From the NCBI GenBank assembly GCA_030428255.1, contig JAUIBT010000001.1:176421-240420 (forward strand): a stretch of DNA of 64,000 nt, in the 5' to 3' direction. Under the pieces are notes generated by a model. The model was not told the DNA's origin, did not search any database, and worked only from the letters and a program-made list of their open reading frames with translations. The DNA comes from Alphaproteobacteria bacterium. Lineage in GTDB: Bacteria; Pseudomonadota; Alphaproteobacteria; UBA7985; JAUIBT01. Positions 1 to 8,370 of this stretch are shown here, one piece after another. The translations under genes and the position numbers were made by a program. Within the stretch, counting starts at the first letter, position 1, and each line of letters begins with the position of its first letter.

Positions 1-609
1 ATTGATTCCTCTAACGCTTCAGAGCTTGAAGGCAAGACCGTCGCAGTGCCGCTGAACACCATGGCTGACTTCGCCTTCCGTAAGCAAATGGATGCGCTGG
101 GCGTAGACATCAGCACCATGACCATCGTTGACCAAGCTCCGGCTGACGGCGCGGTATCGTTGGCTGACGGTTCGGTCGCCATGGCTTGTATCTTCGGCGG
201 TGCGTCTGCTAAGGCGGCTGGCGAGGTCGGCAGCCCGATCATGAGTACCCAACAGAAGAAGGACGCCGGCATCGGCTCATTCGACGTTGTGTCTGTGACT
301 GAGAAGTTCGCAACTGAGAACCCTGAGCTAGTTCGCGCCTTCATGGAAGTCACCGCTGAAGCCAACGCGGCTTGGACTGCCAGTGCGGATCAAATTGCCA
401 AGGTCGCAGCGGACGCTGGTCTGGATGTCCCAACGACGACCAATCAGATGGCCGGATTTGTTTTCCCAACTCCTGCTGAGCAGACTGCAAACTACTTCGG
501 CGCCGACGGCATCGCAGCAGCAGCAGCAGCCTCTTTGGGTCTGGTTTTCTCAGACACCTCTGACGGTTCAGCCATCGCAAAGACCATCGACGGCTCCTTC
601 CTGGAGTAA
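1..609 (+). CDS. tauA: Taurine ABC transporter substrate-binding protein, 3' part
   Basis: The gene is open from the first base of the window to TAA at 607-609, so only about the C-terminal 202 residues are present and the start lies upstream. The visible part is a periplasmic type II binding-protein lobe: alternating beta and helix segments, a GKTVAVPLNTMADF segment typical of the NMT1/TauA/SsuA family, and small-residue-rich helices. The protein would bind taurine (2-aminoethanesulfonate) and deliver it to TauBC. The taurine assignment comes from the context: tauB and tauC follow, then tpa and xsc. The fold alone would equally allow an alkanesulfonate or nitrate-type ligand. A strong stem-loop follows 15 bases after the stop. 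Confidence 0.8.
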   Translation: MDSSNASELEGKTVAVPLNTMADFAFRKQMDALGVDISTMTIVDQAPADGAVSLADGSVAMACIFGGASAKAAGEVGSPIMSTQQKKDAGIGSFDVVSVTEKFATENPELVRAFMEVTAEANAAWTASADQIAKVAADAGLDVPTTTNQMAGFVFPTPAEQTANYFGADGIAAAAAASLGLVFSDTSDGSAIAKTIDGSFLE

Positions 610-624
610 GTCGTGTACTGCGCC

Positions 625-650
625 AGCAGGTCGATTTTGGTCGACCTGCT
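625..650 (+). promoter_or_regulatory. Perfect 10-bp stem-loop just after tauA
   Basis: AGCAGGTCGA (625-634) and TCGACCTGCT (641-650) are exact inverted repeats with a 6-base loop. No T-run follows, so it is not a standard intrinsic terminator. Placed between a binding-protein gene and the ATPase/permease genes, it could be a 3' stabiliser or partial processing/termination site that keeps tauA message above tauBC. The structure is seen; the role is inferred. Confidence 0.55.
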
Positions 651-1084
651 AGGCCTCTACAAGCGGTGAGCCGAGGCCCATGTGGTCAACCGGTGCTCAA
701 CGGGTGTTCAACGGGGACCTCAGCTTGGTCGCTGTTCTGTGATCGAGTTGGTTTTGGCAAGGTTCTGGTATTGTAAGGCTCTGGTCTTGTAAGGCTTTGT
801 TTTGGTAAGACCCATTTGCCGAAGCCTGAACGGCCATCAAATCAGCGCCGCGGCTGCCTTGATCGCTTAGGCGTCCGATGTTTGAGCGAGCTTGCGGCCC
901 AGTCCAGCGCCCGCCTGTCCTCGCCAGCGACGGTCTTCTCCAGCGCCCGCCCTCGCCAGCCCCGCCGACCTAGCGCCTGCACGCCTTTGGGCAGACGCAA
1001 ATCAGAGCGATTGCCTTGCCAGCCGCGCGCCGTAGCTGCCATGGTACTTTCCCCCGCACCCCTGCCCATTTTTCGAGAGTTGTC
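651..1084 (+). other. Long non-coding spacer between tauA and tauB with imperfect direct repeats
   Basis: There is no convincing gene here. The sequence holds a pair of TTGTAAGGCT decamers around 772-798 and an imperfect direct repeat: TCCAGCGCCCGCC at 903-915 and again at 939-951, each followed within four bases by CTCGCCAGC (920-928 and 952-960). The spacer is long for an operon of this kind, so tauBC may have its own promoter or depend on read-through past the 625-650 hairpin. No clear -35/-10 pair was recognised. Confidence 0.5.
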
Positions 1085-1882
1085 ATGGCCGATCTTATCG
1101 CGACGGACCTCTGCATGACCTTCACCAACCCGCAAACCGGCGGCAAAGTTGAAGCGCTTAAAGACGTCAATTTTCACCTAAAAGAGGGCGAGATACTCTC
1201 CGTCCTTGGCCCGTCGGGTTGCGGCAAGACGACCCTGCTCAATATCGTTGCGGGCTTCATCAATCCTTCCAGCGGCACCGTTGCCCTGGACGATCACATC
1301 ATCCACGGCCCGGGTGCAGATCGCGGCATGGTCTTCCAGCAGGGCGCCTTGTTTGAATGGCTGCCGGTTGAAAAGAACGTCGATTTCGGCCTGCGCATGA
1401 AGAAGACCGATAAGACGGAAGCCGCCGCCAAGGTCGAGCACTGGCTGGATACCGTTGGTCTGCAAGGCTTTGGCAAGACCCCGACCTATCAGCTTTCAGG
1501 CGGTATGCAACAGCGCGTGGCCCTGGCCCGCTGCCTGGTCAACGATCCTGAAGTCATCTTAATGGACGAGCCGCTGGGCGCTCTGGACGCCCTAACACGC
1601 GAAAAGATGCAATCATTGGTGCTGGAGCTGTGGAAAGAGACCGGCAAGACCATCATGATCATCACCCACTCCGTAGAAGAGGCCCTGTTGCTGGGCGAAC
1701 GCCTGTTCGTTATGGCACCGCGCCCTGGCCGCCTGCACAAGGAATACCGCCTGCCCTTCGCCGAGCGTGGCTTGAAGGAATCGCTGCGTGAGATCAAGAA
1801 AGACCCAGAATTCTCCAGGGTCCGCGAGGAAATCCTGACCATGATCTGGGATATGGAAGAGGAGATCATGGGTCGTGTTTGA
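1085..1882 (+). CDS. tauB: Taurine ABC transporter ATP-binding protein
   Basis: 265 residues, the usual size for TauB/SsuB. A Walker A motif GPSGCGKTT lies near residue 43, the ABC signature LSGGMQQR near 138, and Walker B VILMDEPLGALD near 158, followed by the switch histidine in IITHS. It is a cytoplasmic ATPase that drives taurine import through TauC. ATG at 1085 fits family alignments (MADLIATDLCMTF); an upstream in-frame start at 1016 would add an alanine/proline-rich tail of non-coding character. The stop overlaps the GTG start of tauC by 8 bases, so translation is probably coupled. The family assignment is firm; the taurine specificity rests on the neighbours. Confidence 0.9.
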   Translation: MADLIATDLCMTFTNPQTGGKVEALKDVNFHLKEGEILSVLGPSGCGKTTLLNIVAGFINPSSGTVALDDHIIHGPGADRGMVFQQGALFEWLPVEKNVDFGLRMKKTDKTEAAAKVEHWLDTVGLQGFGKTPTYQLSGGMQQRVALARCLVNDPEVILMDEPLGALDALTREKMQSLVLELWKETGKTIMIITHSVEEALLLGERLFVMAPRPGRLHKEYRLPFAERGLKESLREIKKDPEFSRVREEILTMIWDMEEEIMGRV

Positions 1883-3791
1883 GTGGTTGTCTGACAATCG
1901 CGGCTTGATCGCCGCTTTCCTGGTTTTGCTGGCCTTGGTCAGCTTCGTTTCTTCCATCGTCATTGGTCGCAAGCAATCAGCGATCCGCGAAAAGGATGAA
2001 GTCTTCGGCGATCCCGAGCGCAACAAGCGCGGCTGGTATTGGGCCGTGTGTGGCGTTTCGGCACTGTTTTTGGTGTGGTTCTATTATTCCTGGGGCACGG
2101 CGCGCGCATTCTTCCCGCAAGCTGCCAACGAGCTGTGTCAAGTCGCCAAGCTGGATGAGGCCCTGTCGCCCATCAACGCGTCCCTGCCAGCCACGTCGCG
2201 CTATTACAAATCGACCACTCTGGTTGCGCGTAACAGCGAGCAACTCGACGCACTTCAGATCCCGACAGGCAGCTTTAGCGCCAGCGAGCAACCGACCGCA
2301 GAGGCGCTGTTCGACAAAGTGCATCGTCTGCTGGCCCTCCAGTCCGATCCGCAAAAGCTGGGCCCCGAAGCCCGCGCGGACCTGACGGCTGTAGCGGACG
2401 GATTGTCAGCCTTGGCCCAAGATCTGCGCAACCGCGATATGTCGGGCCTCTCGCCGTCCGCTGAAGCACTGGCTCAGCCATCGTGGGGCACAACGCACAT
2501 CGAAATCCCCTTGTTGCCCGAAACCGCGCGCGGCGTCTTGTTCGACGAAATCTCCGCAAAAGCCACGGAACTGGCCAAGTCCTTCAGCAAGATTCGCAAC
2601 CATCCGCCAGAGGCTGAGCTGCTGATCGCCGAGATCCGCGCCGATATCGATGGCCTGAAGGCAAGTGCCGCTCCCAGCGCGGAGCAAGCTGAGCCCCGCG
2701 CCGACTTCCTCAAGTCGTTTGAGCGTATCTTCAAGCGCTTGGACGATGGCACCATCTTCCCTGCCGCAGCACTGAACGGCGTTGAGCAAAGCATTGCCGA
2801 CCTAGAGCAAGCCAGCAGCAAGGCCCAAGGTGGGCTGACCTGGCTCAAGGCAACAGTCTTCCCCGGCGGGTCTATCGTTAAGTCGCGCACCTTGTGTACC
2901 GAGCAAGGAACCGGGCGTTGGTTGCCTAAGCCGACCGATGTGGTAGCGCAGCTAGCACAGCTCGCCAATCCCAATTTGGACGCTGGCGGCGGCTTCAAGG
3001 GCACCACCCTGCTGTGGTGGAAATGGCTGCCGATTGCCGATGTCGTGGCCTTCTTCGTGCCCGATTGGATCGCCGATATCATGCCTGGCGAATACGCGCG
3101 AAACAATGAGAGCGGCCAGGTCATTCCCAACTTCAAGGACCACGTTCTAGCGCTCGCACAAGGCGACATTTATTTGGGCTCGATTCCCATGCTGGATGGC
3201 CACATATGGGACTCCTTGTTCCGAGTCCTAGTGGCCTTGGTTCTGGGCGTCGTCCTGGGCGTGCCCTTGGGCATCATGATGGGCGTATCGCGCTTCTTCA
3301 AATCCTTCTTCGACCCTTTGATCGAGCTCTACCGACCGGTACCGCCTTTGGCCTGGGCACCGCTGATCTTGACGATCTTCGGTATTCAAGACGACGGTAA
3401 GATCTTTTTGCTGTTCATGGTGGCCTTCGCAATCATGGTCATTTCAGCCCGTACAGGCGCGTCCGGCACCCAGTTGTCCAAGATCCGCGCGTCGCACTCC
3501 TTGGGAGCATCCGTCGGCCAGATCTTACGCCATGTGATCCTGCCCAACGCCATGCCCGAAATCTTGACGGGAATCCGCATCGCCATTGGCGTCTGCTGGG
3601 GCACCTTGGTCGCAGCCGAGATGTTGGCCGGCACCACCGGTGTTGGCTTCATCGAGAACGTGGCCCGCACCGTCTCGGACTACGAGCTGATCTGGGTCAC
3701 CATCTTGATCATGGGCGTTTTGGGCCTGGTGTTTGACATGTGCATGCGCTGGGTCATCCACAAAACCATCCCTTGGCGCGGCAAAGGCTAA
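1875..3791 (+). CDS. tauC: Taurine ABC transporter permease with a very long N-terminal/periplasmic extension
   Basis: 638 residues, against roughly 250-280 for ordinary TauC. The last ~195 residues (from about 444) are a normal permease core: SLFRVLVALVLGVVLGVPLG, ELYRPVPPLAWAPL, and the EAA loop around 539-560 (ASHSLGASVGQILRHVILP) that contacts TauB. Ahead of it are two hydrophobic segments (about 11-31 and 53-74), then about 300 polar residues rich in Ala/Glu/Leu helices, probably partly coiled, and a Trp-rich hydrophobic stretch near 370-398. FFPQAANEL at about 79 resembles the end of TM1 in TauC, so the extra domain may sit in the first periplasmic loop, near where TauA docks. GTG start, overlapping tauB. 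The extension is in frame throughout and shows no sign of decay. Confidence 0.85.
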   Translation: MFEWLSDNRGLIAAFLVLLALVSFVSSIVIGRKQSAIREKDEVFGDPERNKRGWYWAVCGVSALFLVWFYYSWGTARAFFPQAANELCQVAKLDEALSPINASLPATSRYYKSTTLVARNSEQLDALQIPTGSFSASEQPTAEALFDKVHRLLALQSDPQKLGPEARADLTAVADGLSALAQDLRNRDMSGLSPSAEALAQPSWGTTHIEIPLLPETARGVLFDEISAKATELAKSFSKIRNHPPEAELLIAEIRADIDGLKASAAPSAEQAEPRADFLKSFERIFKRLDDGTIFPAAALNGVEQSIADLEQASSKAQGGLTWLKATVFPGGSIVKSRTLCTEQGTGRWLPKPTDVVAQLAQLANPNLDAGGGFKGTTLLWWKWLPIADVVAFFVPDWIADIMPGEYARNNESGQVIPNFKDHVLALAQGDIYLGSIPMLDGHIWDSLFRVLVALVLGVVLGVPLGIMMGVSRFFKSFFDPLIELYRPVPPLAWAPLILTIFGIQDDGKIFLLFMVAFAIMVISARTGASGTQLSKIRASHSLGASVGQILRHVILPNAMPEILTGIRIAIGVCWGTLVAAEMLAGTTGVGFIENVARTVSDYELIWVTILIMGVLGLVFDMCMRWVIHKTIPWRGKG

Positions 3792-3935
3792 GCCAGCGGC
3801 GCGATCTGGCGCACCACAGCGGGCGGGCCGATGGGCCGCTGTCTGTGGGGTCGGTCGCCTTTGGCTCCGTCGGTCTATCGGGGTTTTCCTGGACCGGCGC
3901 GCCCGTCTCAAGGCTAGCCTAAAACCGCAGCCAAG

Positions 3936-3975
3936 CCCCCCGGTGTGTGTCGGTCTTGCAACAGACGACCGGGGG
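3936..3975 (+). terminator. Possible terminator/stem-loop after tauC
   Basis: CCCCCGGT (3936-3943) and ACCGGGGG (3968-3975) are exact inverted repeats around a 24-base loop. No T-run follows, so it is at best a weak or Rho-assisted terminator. It separates tauC from tpa, which has its own strong ribosome binding site (GGAGG before 4057). Confidence 0.35.
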
Positions 3976-4056
3976 TAAGGTCGATAAGACGCAAGCATAA
4001 TTCCCTAAGTTCGCCAAACGAGGCTCCACTCGCTTGGCACAAGACTGGAGGCTGAC

Positions 4057-5439
4057 ATGGAGTCACACTCTGATAACTTTTACCGCGATGTGGTCGAGGC
4101 CGACCGCGCTCGGGTTTGGCATCATCTGACCCAACACAAAAAGTTCGAAACCGCTGATCCCCTGGTGATCGTCAAGGGCGAAGGCATGCACGTTTGGAAC
4201 GCTGCGGGCCGCAAGCACCTGGACGCGACCTCCGGCGGCGTCTGGACCGTGAACGTCGGCTATGGCCGCGCTGAAATTGCTGACGCCGTGCGCGATCAGT
4301 TGGTCGCCCTGCCCTACTACGCGGGCGGTGCTGGCACCATTCCCGGTGCAAAGTTTGCTGAAAAACTGGTCAGCAAAATGCCCGGCATGAGCCGCGTTTA
4401 TTATTCGAACTCGGGCTCAGAAGCCAACGAGAAGACCTACAAAATTGTGCGCCAAATCTCGCACAACAAGTACGGCGGCAAGAAGAACAAGATTCTGTAC
4501 CGCGAGCGCGACTACCACGGCACCACCATCACGGCCCTGTCGTCTGGCGGGCAGAACGAGCGCAAGGACCAGTACGGCCCCTTTACCCCAGGCTTTGTTG
4601 AAGTGCCGCACTGCCTGGAGTACCGCAATCAATACGGCAACGAGCAAGACTACGGCGTTGCTGCTGCCAATGCGATTGAAGAGGTCATTCTGCGCGAGGG
4701 TGCCGACACCGTTGGCGCGCTGATCCTGGAGCCCATTACTGCCGGTGGTGGCGTGATCGTGCCACCGCAAGGCTATTGGGAGCGTGTGCAGGAAATCTGT
4801 AAAAAGTACCAGATCCTGTTAATCATCGACGAGGTGGTTTGCGGTGTTGGCCGGACCGGCACTTGGTTTGGCTATCAGCACTACGGCATCCAGCCGGACA
4901 TGGTGACCATGGCCAAAGGCGTTGCTTCGGGCTATGCGGCGATCTCCTGCACCGTCACCACTGAAGAGGTCTTCAACCTGTTCAAGGACGATGCTGACGA
5001 TCCCATGTCCTTCTTCCGCGATATCTCGACCTTCGGTGGCTGTACCGCTGGCCCGGCTGCCGCGCTGAAGACCATGGAGATTATCGAGCAGGAAAACCTG
5101 CTGGACAATGTCACAACTATGGGCGGCTATTTCTTAGAGGGCCTAGAGCGCCTGGCCGCCAAGCACAAAGTCATTGGCGACGTGCGCGGCAAGGGCTTGT
5201 TCTGCGGCGCAGAGCTGGTCGCTGACCGCGACAGCAAACAGCCACTGGACGAAAAGCTTGTCCAGGCGGTTGTGGCTGACTGTGTTCAGAACTCCGCGGT
5301 CTTGATCGGCGCGACGAACCGCTCTTTGACCGGCTTCAACAACACTCTGTGCTTCAGTCCAGCCTTTATCGCTGGCACCAGCGAGCTTGACGAGGTTCTC
5401 ACCGCGGTCGATGGCGCACTAACCCGCCTCACCGCCTAA
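4057..5439 (+). CDS. tpa: Taurine:pyruvate aminotransferase
   Basis: 460 residues, a class III (omega) aminotransferase. It would move the amino group of taurine to pyruvate, giving sulfoacetaldehyde and alanine, using pyridoxal phosphate. The PLP lysine is about residue 287 in TMAKGVASGYA; the upstream Asp is in LLIIDEVVCGVGRTG, and the cofactor-phosphate segment is SNSGSEANEKTYK. A GGAGG ribosome site lies just before the ATG. Class III enzymes are hard to tell apart by sequence alone, but xsc directly downstream and tauBC upstream make taurine the natural substrate. It lies 115 bases ahead of xsc and is probably cotranscribed with it. No regulator gene (tauR) is in view; it may lie upstream of the window. 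Confidence 0.9.
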   Translation: MESHSDNFYRDVVEADRARVWHHLTQHKKFETADPLVIVKGEGMHVWNAAGRKHLDATSGGVWTVNVGYGRAEIADAVRDQLVALPYYAGGAGTIPGAKFAEKLVSKMPGMSRVYYSNSGSEANEKTYKIVRQISHNKYGGKKNKILYRERDYHGTTITALSSGGQNERKDQYGPFTPGFVEVPHCLEYRNQYGNEQDYGVAAANAIEEVILREGADTVGALILEPITAGGGVIVPPQGYWERVQEICKKYQILLIIDEVVCGVGRTGTWFGYQHYGIQPDMVTMAKGVASGYAAISCTVTTEEVFNLFKDDADDPMSFFRDISTFGGCTAGPAAALKTMEIIEQENLLDNVTTMGGYFLEGLERLAAKHKVIGDVRGKGLFCGAELVADRDSKQPLDEKLVQAVVADCVQNSAVLIGATNRSLTGFNNTLCFSPAFIAGTSELDEVLTAVDGALTRLTA

Positions 5440-5554
5440 CACCTGCCCGTGGGGGGCTTGGTCCGACCGCCAACACCCACAAGCGACACTAAAGTGAATG
5501 AGCGGCTCAGCGCCCCCCAAGCTGGGCCGTTCCCACGTTACGAAGGAAACACCC

Positions 5555-7342
5555 ATGAAGATGACCACCGAAGAGGCCTTTGTTAAGGTCTTACAAATGC
5601 ACGGTATCCGCCACGCCTTCGGCATCATTGGCTCGGCCATGATGCCCATTTCTGACCTGTTCCCCAAGGCCGGCATTACCTTTTGGGACTGCGCGCACGA
5701 GTGCAACGGCGGCATGATGGCCGACGGCTACAGCCGCGCGACTGGCAAGATGTCGATGGCCATCGCTCAGAACGGTCCCGGCATTACCAACTTCGTAACG
5801 CCGATCAAAACTGCCTACTGGAACCACACACCGCTGCTGCTGGTCACGCCTCAAGCGGCCAACAAAACCATCGGCCAGGGCGGCTTCCAAGAGATCGAGC
5901 AGATGGCTCTGTTCAAGGACATGGTTTGCTATCAGGAGGAAGTCCGCGACCCGACCCGCGTCGGTGAAGTCTTGAACCGTGTGATCGAAAAAGCCTGGCG
6001 CGGTTGTGCCCCGGCGCAGATCAACATTCCACGCGATATGTGGACCCAGGTGATCGACGTTGACCTCCCCCAAATCGTGCGTCTTGAGCGCCCGTCTGGC
6101 GGCCAGCGCGCCATCACCGAAGCGGCCAAGCTGCTGTCTGACGCTAAGTTTCCCGTTATCTTGAACGGTGCTGGCGTGGTAATCGGTGGGGCCATCGACG
6201 CCTCACGCCAACTGGCCGAGCGTTTGTCTGCGCCGGTCTGCTCGGGCTATCAGCACAACGACGCCTTCCCAGGCTCGCACCCCCTGGGCATGGGGCCCTT
6301 GGGCTATAACGGCAGCCGCGCGGCGATGGAGATGATCTCAAAGGCCGACGTGGTGCTGGCACTTGGCACCCGCCTCAACCCCTTCTCGACCCTGCCCGGC
6401 TATGGCATCGACTATTGGCCCAAAGACGCCAAGATCATCCAGGTTGACATCAACTCGGACCGCATCGGCTTGACCAAAAAGGTCTCCGTCGGCATTCAGG
6501 GCGACGCCAAGCAGGTCGCAGAACAAATCCTAGCGCAACTGAGCGCCACCGCTGGCGATGCAGGCCGCAAGGAGCGCGAAGCTGCTGTTGCGCAGGCCAA
6601 GTCGGCCTGGCTGCAGGCCTTGTCTTCCATGGACCACGAGGACGACGACCCCGGCACAAACTGGAACGAGCGTGCGCGCAACGACAAGCCCAAGCACATG
6701 TCCCCGCGCATGGCCTGGCGCGCCATACAGGCAGCTCTGCCCAAAGAGGCCATCATCTCCTCTGACATCGGCAACAACTGCGCAATCGGCAACGCCTACC
6801 CCAGCTTTGAAGAAGGCCGCAAATACCTGGCTCCGGGCCTGTTCGGCCCCTGCGGCTATGGCCTACCTGCCATCATCGGCGCCAAGATCGGCCGCCCCGA
6901 TGTGCCGGTCGTAGGCTTCGCGGGCGATGGTGCTTTCGGTATCTCGATGAACGAGATGACCGCTGTCGGTCGCGACGAGTGGCCTGCCATCACCCAGGTC
7001 ATCTTCCGCAACTATCAGTGGGGGGCGGAAAAGCGCAACTCGACCCTGTGGTTTAACGACAACTTCGTTGGCACCGAGCTGGATCAAAACGTCTCTTACG
7101 CCAAGATCGCCGAAGGCTGTGGCGTCAAGGGCGTGCAGGCCTTCAGCATGGATGAGCTGACTGCTGCGTTGCGCACGGCCATCGACGAGCAGATGAACCA
7201 GGGCGTAACCACCTTCATCGAAGTGTTGCTGAACCAGGAGCTGGGCGAGCCGTTCCGCCGCGACGCCATGAAGAAGCCGGTTGAAGTCGCAGGTATCAGC
7301 GCCGACGATATGCAAGATCAGGTCAATGCTTTTGTAAGCTAG
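5555..7342 (+). CDS. xsc: Sulfoacetaldehyde acetyltransferase
   Basis: 595 residues, the usual Xsc length. This thiamine-diphosphate enzyme converts sulfoacetaldehyde plus phosphate to sulfite and acetyl phosphate. The N-terminal pyrimidine-binding domain has the Xsc-like IGSAMMPISDLFPKAGI segment, with AHECNGGMMADGYSRATG carrying the catalytic glutamate region. A central domain follows, then the C-terminal pyrophosphate domain with GFAGDGAFGISMNEM (GDG metal site). The start is ATG 5555 behind AAGGAAA; the in-frame ATG at 5498 would add 19 unconserved residues. The usual partner pta (phosphate acetyltransferase), often right after xsc, is absent: a terminator follows instead. Confidence 0.93.
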   Translation: MKMTTEEAFVKVLQMHGIRHAFGIIGSAMMPISDLFPKAGITFWDCAHECNGGMMADGYSRATGKMSMAIAQNGPGITNFVTPIKTAYWNHTPLLLVTPQAANKTIGQGGFQEIEQMALFKDMVCYQEEVRDPTRVGEVLNRVIEKAWRGCAPAQINIPRDMWTQVIDVDLPQIVRLERPSGGQRAITEAAKLLSDAKFPVILNGAGVVIGGAIDASRQLAERLSAPVCSGYQHNDAFPGSHPLGMGPLGYNGSRAAMEMISKADVVLALGTRLNPFSTLPGYGIDYWPKDAKIIQVDINSDRIGLTKKVSVGIQGDAKQVAEQILAQLSATAGDAGRKEREAAVAQAKSAWLQALSSMDHEDDDPGTNWNERARNDKPKHMSPRMAWRAIQAALPKEAIISSDIGNNCAIGNAYPSFEEGRKYLAPGLFGPCGYGLPAIIGAKIGRPDVPVVGFAGDGAFGISMNEMTAVGRDEWPAITQVIFRNYQWGAEKRNSTLWFNDNFVGTELDQNVSYAKIAEGCGVKGVQAFSMDELTAALRTAIDEQMNQGVTTFIEVLLNQELGEPFRRDAMKKPVEVAGISADDMQDQVNAFVS

Positions 7343-7392
7343 GAAGCTCTGACCGCGCGCATACCGAAAGCCTTTACCTCAAGCGAGCACAA

Positions 7393-7427
7393 GCCCCCGC
7401 CCGGTCTATCCGGCGGGGGCTTTTTTT
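7393..7427 (+). terminator. Strong intrinsic terminator of the taurine unit
   Basis: GCCCCCGCC (7393-7401) pairs with GGCGGGGGC (7412-7420), a 9-bp GC stem with a 10-base loop, followed by seven T (7421-7427). It lies 50 bases after the xsc stop and closes the taurine transcript. Confidence 0.9.
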
Positions 7428-7550
7428 GGAGTAGGATTTGTGTGTTCGCTACTCGGCAAGGCGCAACCCCACTCTTTCAAAATCGCACCGCACCCCCTAC
7501 ATCAGCAAGGTGCCCACATCTGGGCCATTCAAACACACTGGAGCCCTGCC

Positions 7551-8189
7551 ATGAGCCTTCGTATCGGCGATACCGCGCCAAACTTCACCATCCCCACTAC
7601 CGCCGGTGAGATTAGCTTTCACGATTGGGCCGGCGACCGCTGGGTCTTCTTCTTCTCACACCCGGCAGATTTCACCCCGGTTTGCACGACCGAAATGGGC
7701 CGCACTTCGCAATTGGCTGACGAATTTGCCAAGCGAAACACAGCCCCGCTGGGTCTTTCTACCGACACGGTAGAGGCGCACAACACTTGGATCGCAGACG
7801 TTAACGACACGCAGAACACCGTGTTGCAATTTCCCATCGTCGCGGACAAAGACCTGACCGTGGCGACCGCCTATGACATGATCCACCCGAACGCATCGGA
7901 AACGGCGACCGTGCGCAGCGTCTTCATTATCGACCCCAACAAGAAGATTCGCCTGACCTTGACTTATCCCATGAGTGTCGGGCGCAATTTCGATGAGATC
8001 TTGCGGGTTATCGACGCCTTGCAACTGGGCGACGCCAAGCGCATCGCGACCCCAGCCGACTGGCGCCCCGGTCAAGACGTGATCATTCCACCATCAATTT
8101 CTAACGAGGAAGCCAAAGACCTGTTCCCGCAAGGTTGGAATGAAATCCGCCCCTACTTGCGCGTAACCAAAGTGGATCAGTCCGCTTAG
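7551..8189 (+). CDS. 1-Cys peroxiredoxin (Prx6/AhpC-TSA family)
   Basis: 212 residues. The peroxidatic cysteine is Cys45 in HPADFTPVCTTE; the FFSHPADFTP wording, the long C-terminal domain (RVIDALQLGDAKRIATPADW) and the lack of a clear resolving cysteine point to the Prx6-type 1-Cys group. It reduces hydrogen peroxide and organic peroxides in the cytoplasm, recycled by an unidentified thiol partner. ATG at 7551 follows GGAG at 7540; the reading frame is open upstream to 7440, but that part is not conserved in the family. It lies just beyond the xsc terminator and so is probably a separate transcript. A link to sulfite or sulfur stress is possible but not shown. Confidence 0.88.
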   Translation: MSLRIGDTAPNFTIPTTAGEISFHDWAGDRWVFFFSHPADFTPVCTTEMGRTSQLADEFAKRNTAPLGLSTDTVEAHNTWIADVNDTQNTVLQFPIVADKDLTVATAYDMIHPNASETATVRSVFIIDPNKKIRLTLTYPMSVGRNFDEILRVIDALQLGDAKRIATPADWRPGQDVIIPPSISNEEAKDLFPQGWNEIRPYLRVTKVDQSA

Positions 8190-8219
8190 TTTGACCGCAT
8201 CAGCCTGTTCTGTACTTTG

Positions 8220-8257
8220 GAGCATGTTTCGTTGAATTGCATTCACTCAACACGCTC
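8220..8257. repeat. Imperfect palindromic intergenic element
   Basis: GAGC (8220-8223) pairs with GCTC (8254-8257), and GTTGA (8231-8235) with TCAAC (8247-8251), around an 11-base loop. The GAGCATG...GCTCTAA pattern resembles short palindromic elements seen between alphaproteobacterial genes. It could also act as a weak terminator between the convergent peroxiredoxin and DUF1223 genes. No T-run is present. Confidence 0.35.
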
Positions 8258-8370
8258 TAACTATATGATTTTAGCGCAAATGCACATTTCCGATCTCTGG
8301 CACAATCGAGGGCGATTGCTCGGGCTTTGCTCTAGCTTCAAGGGGCAGAACAGGCTTGGTCTGAATCGCG

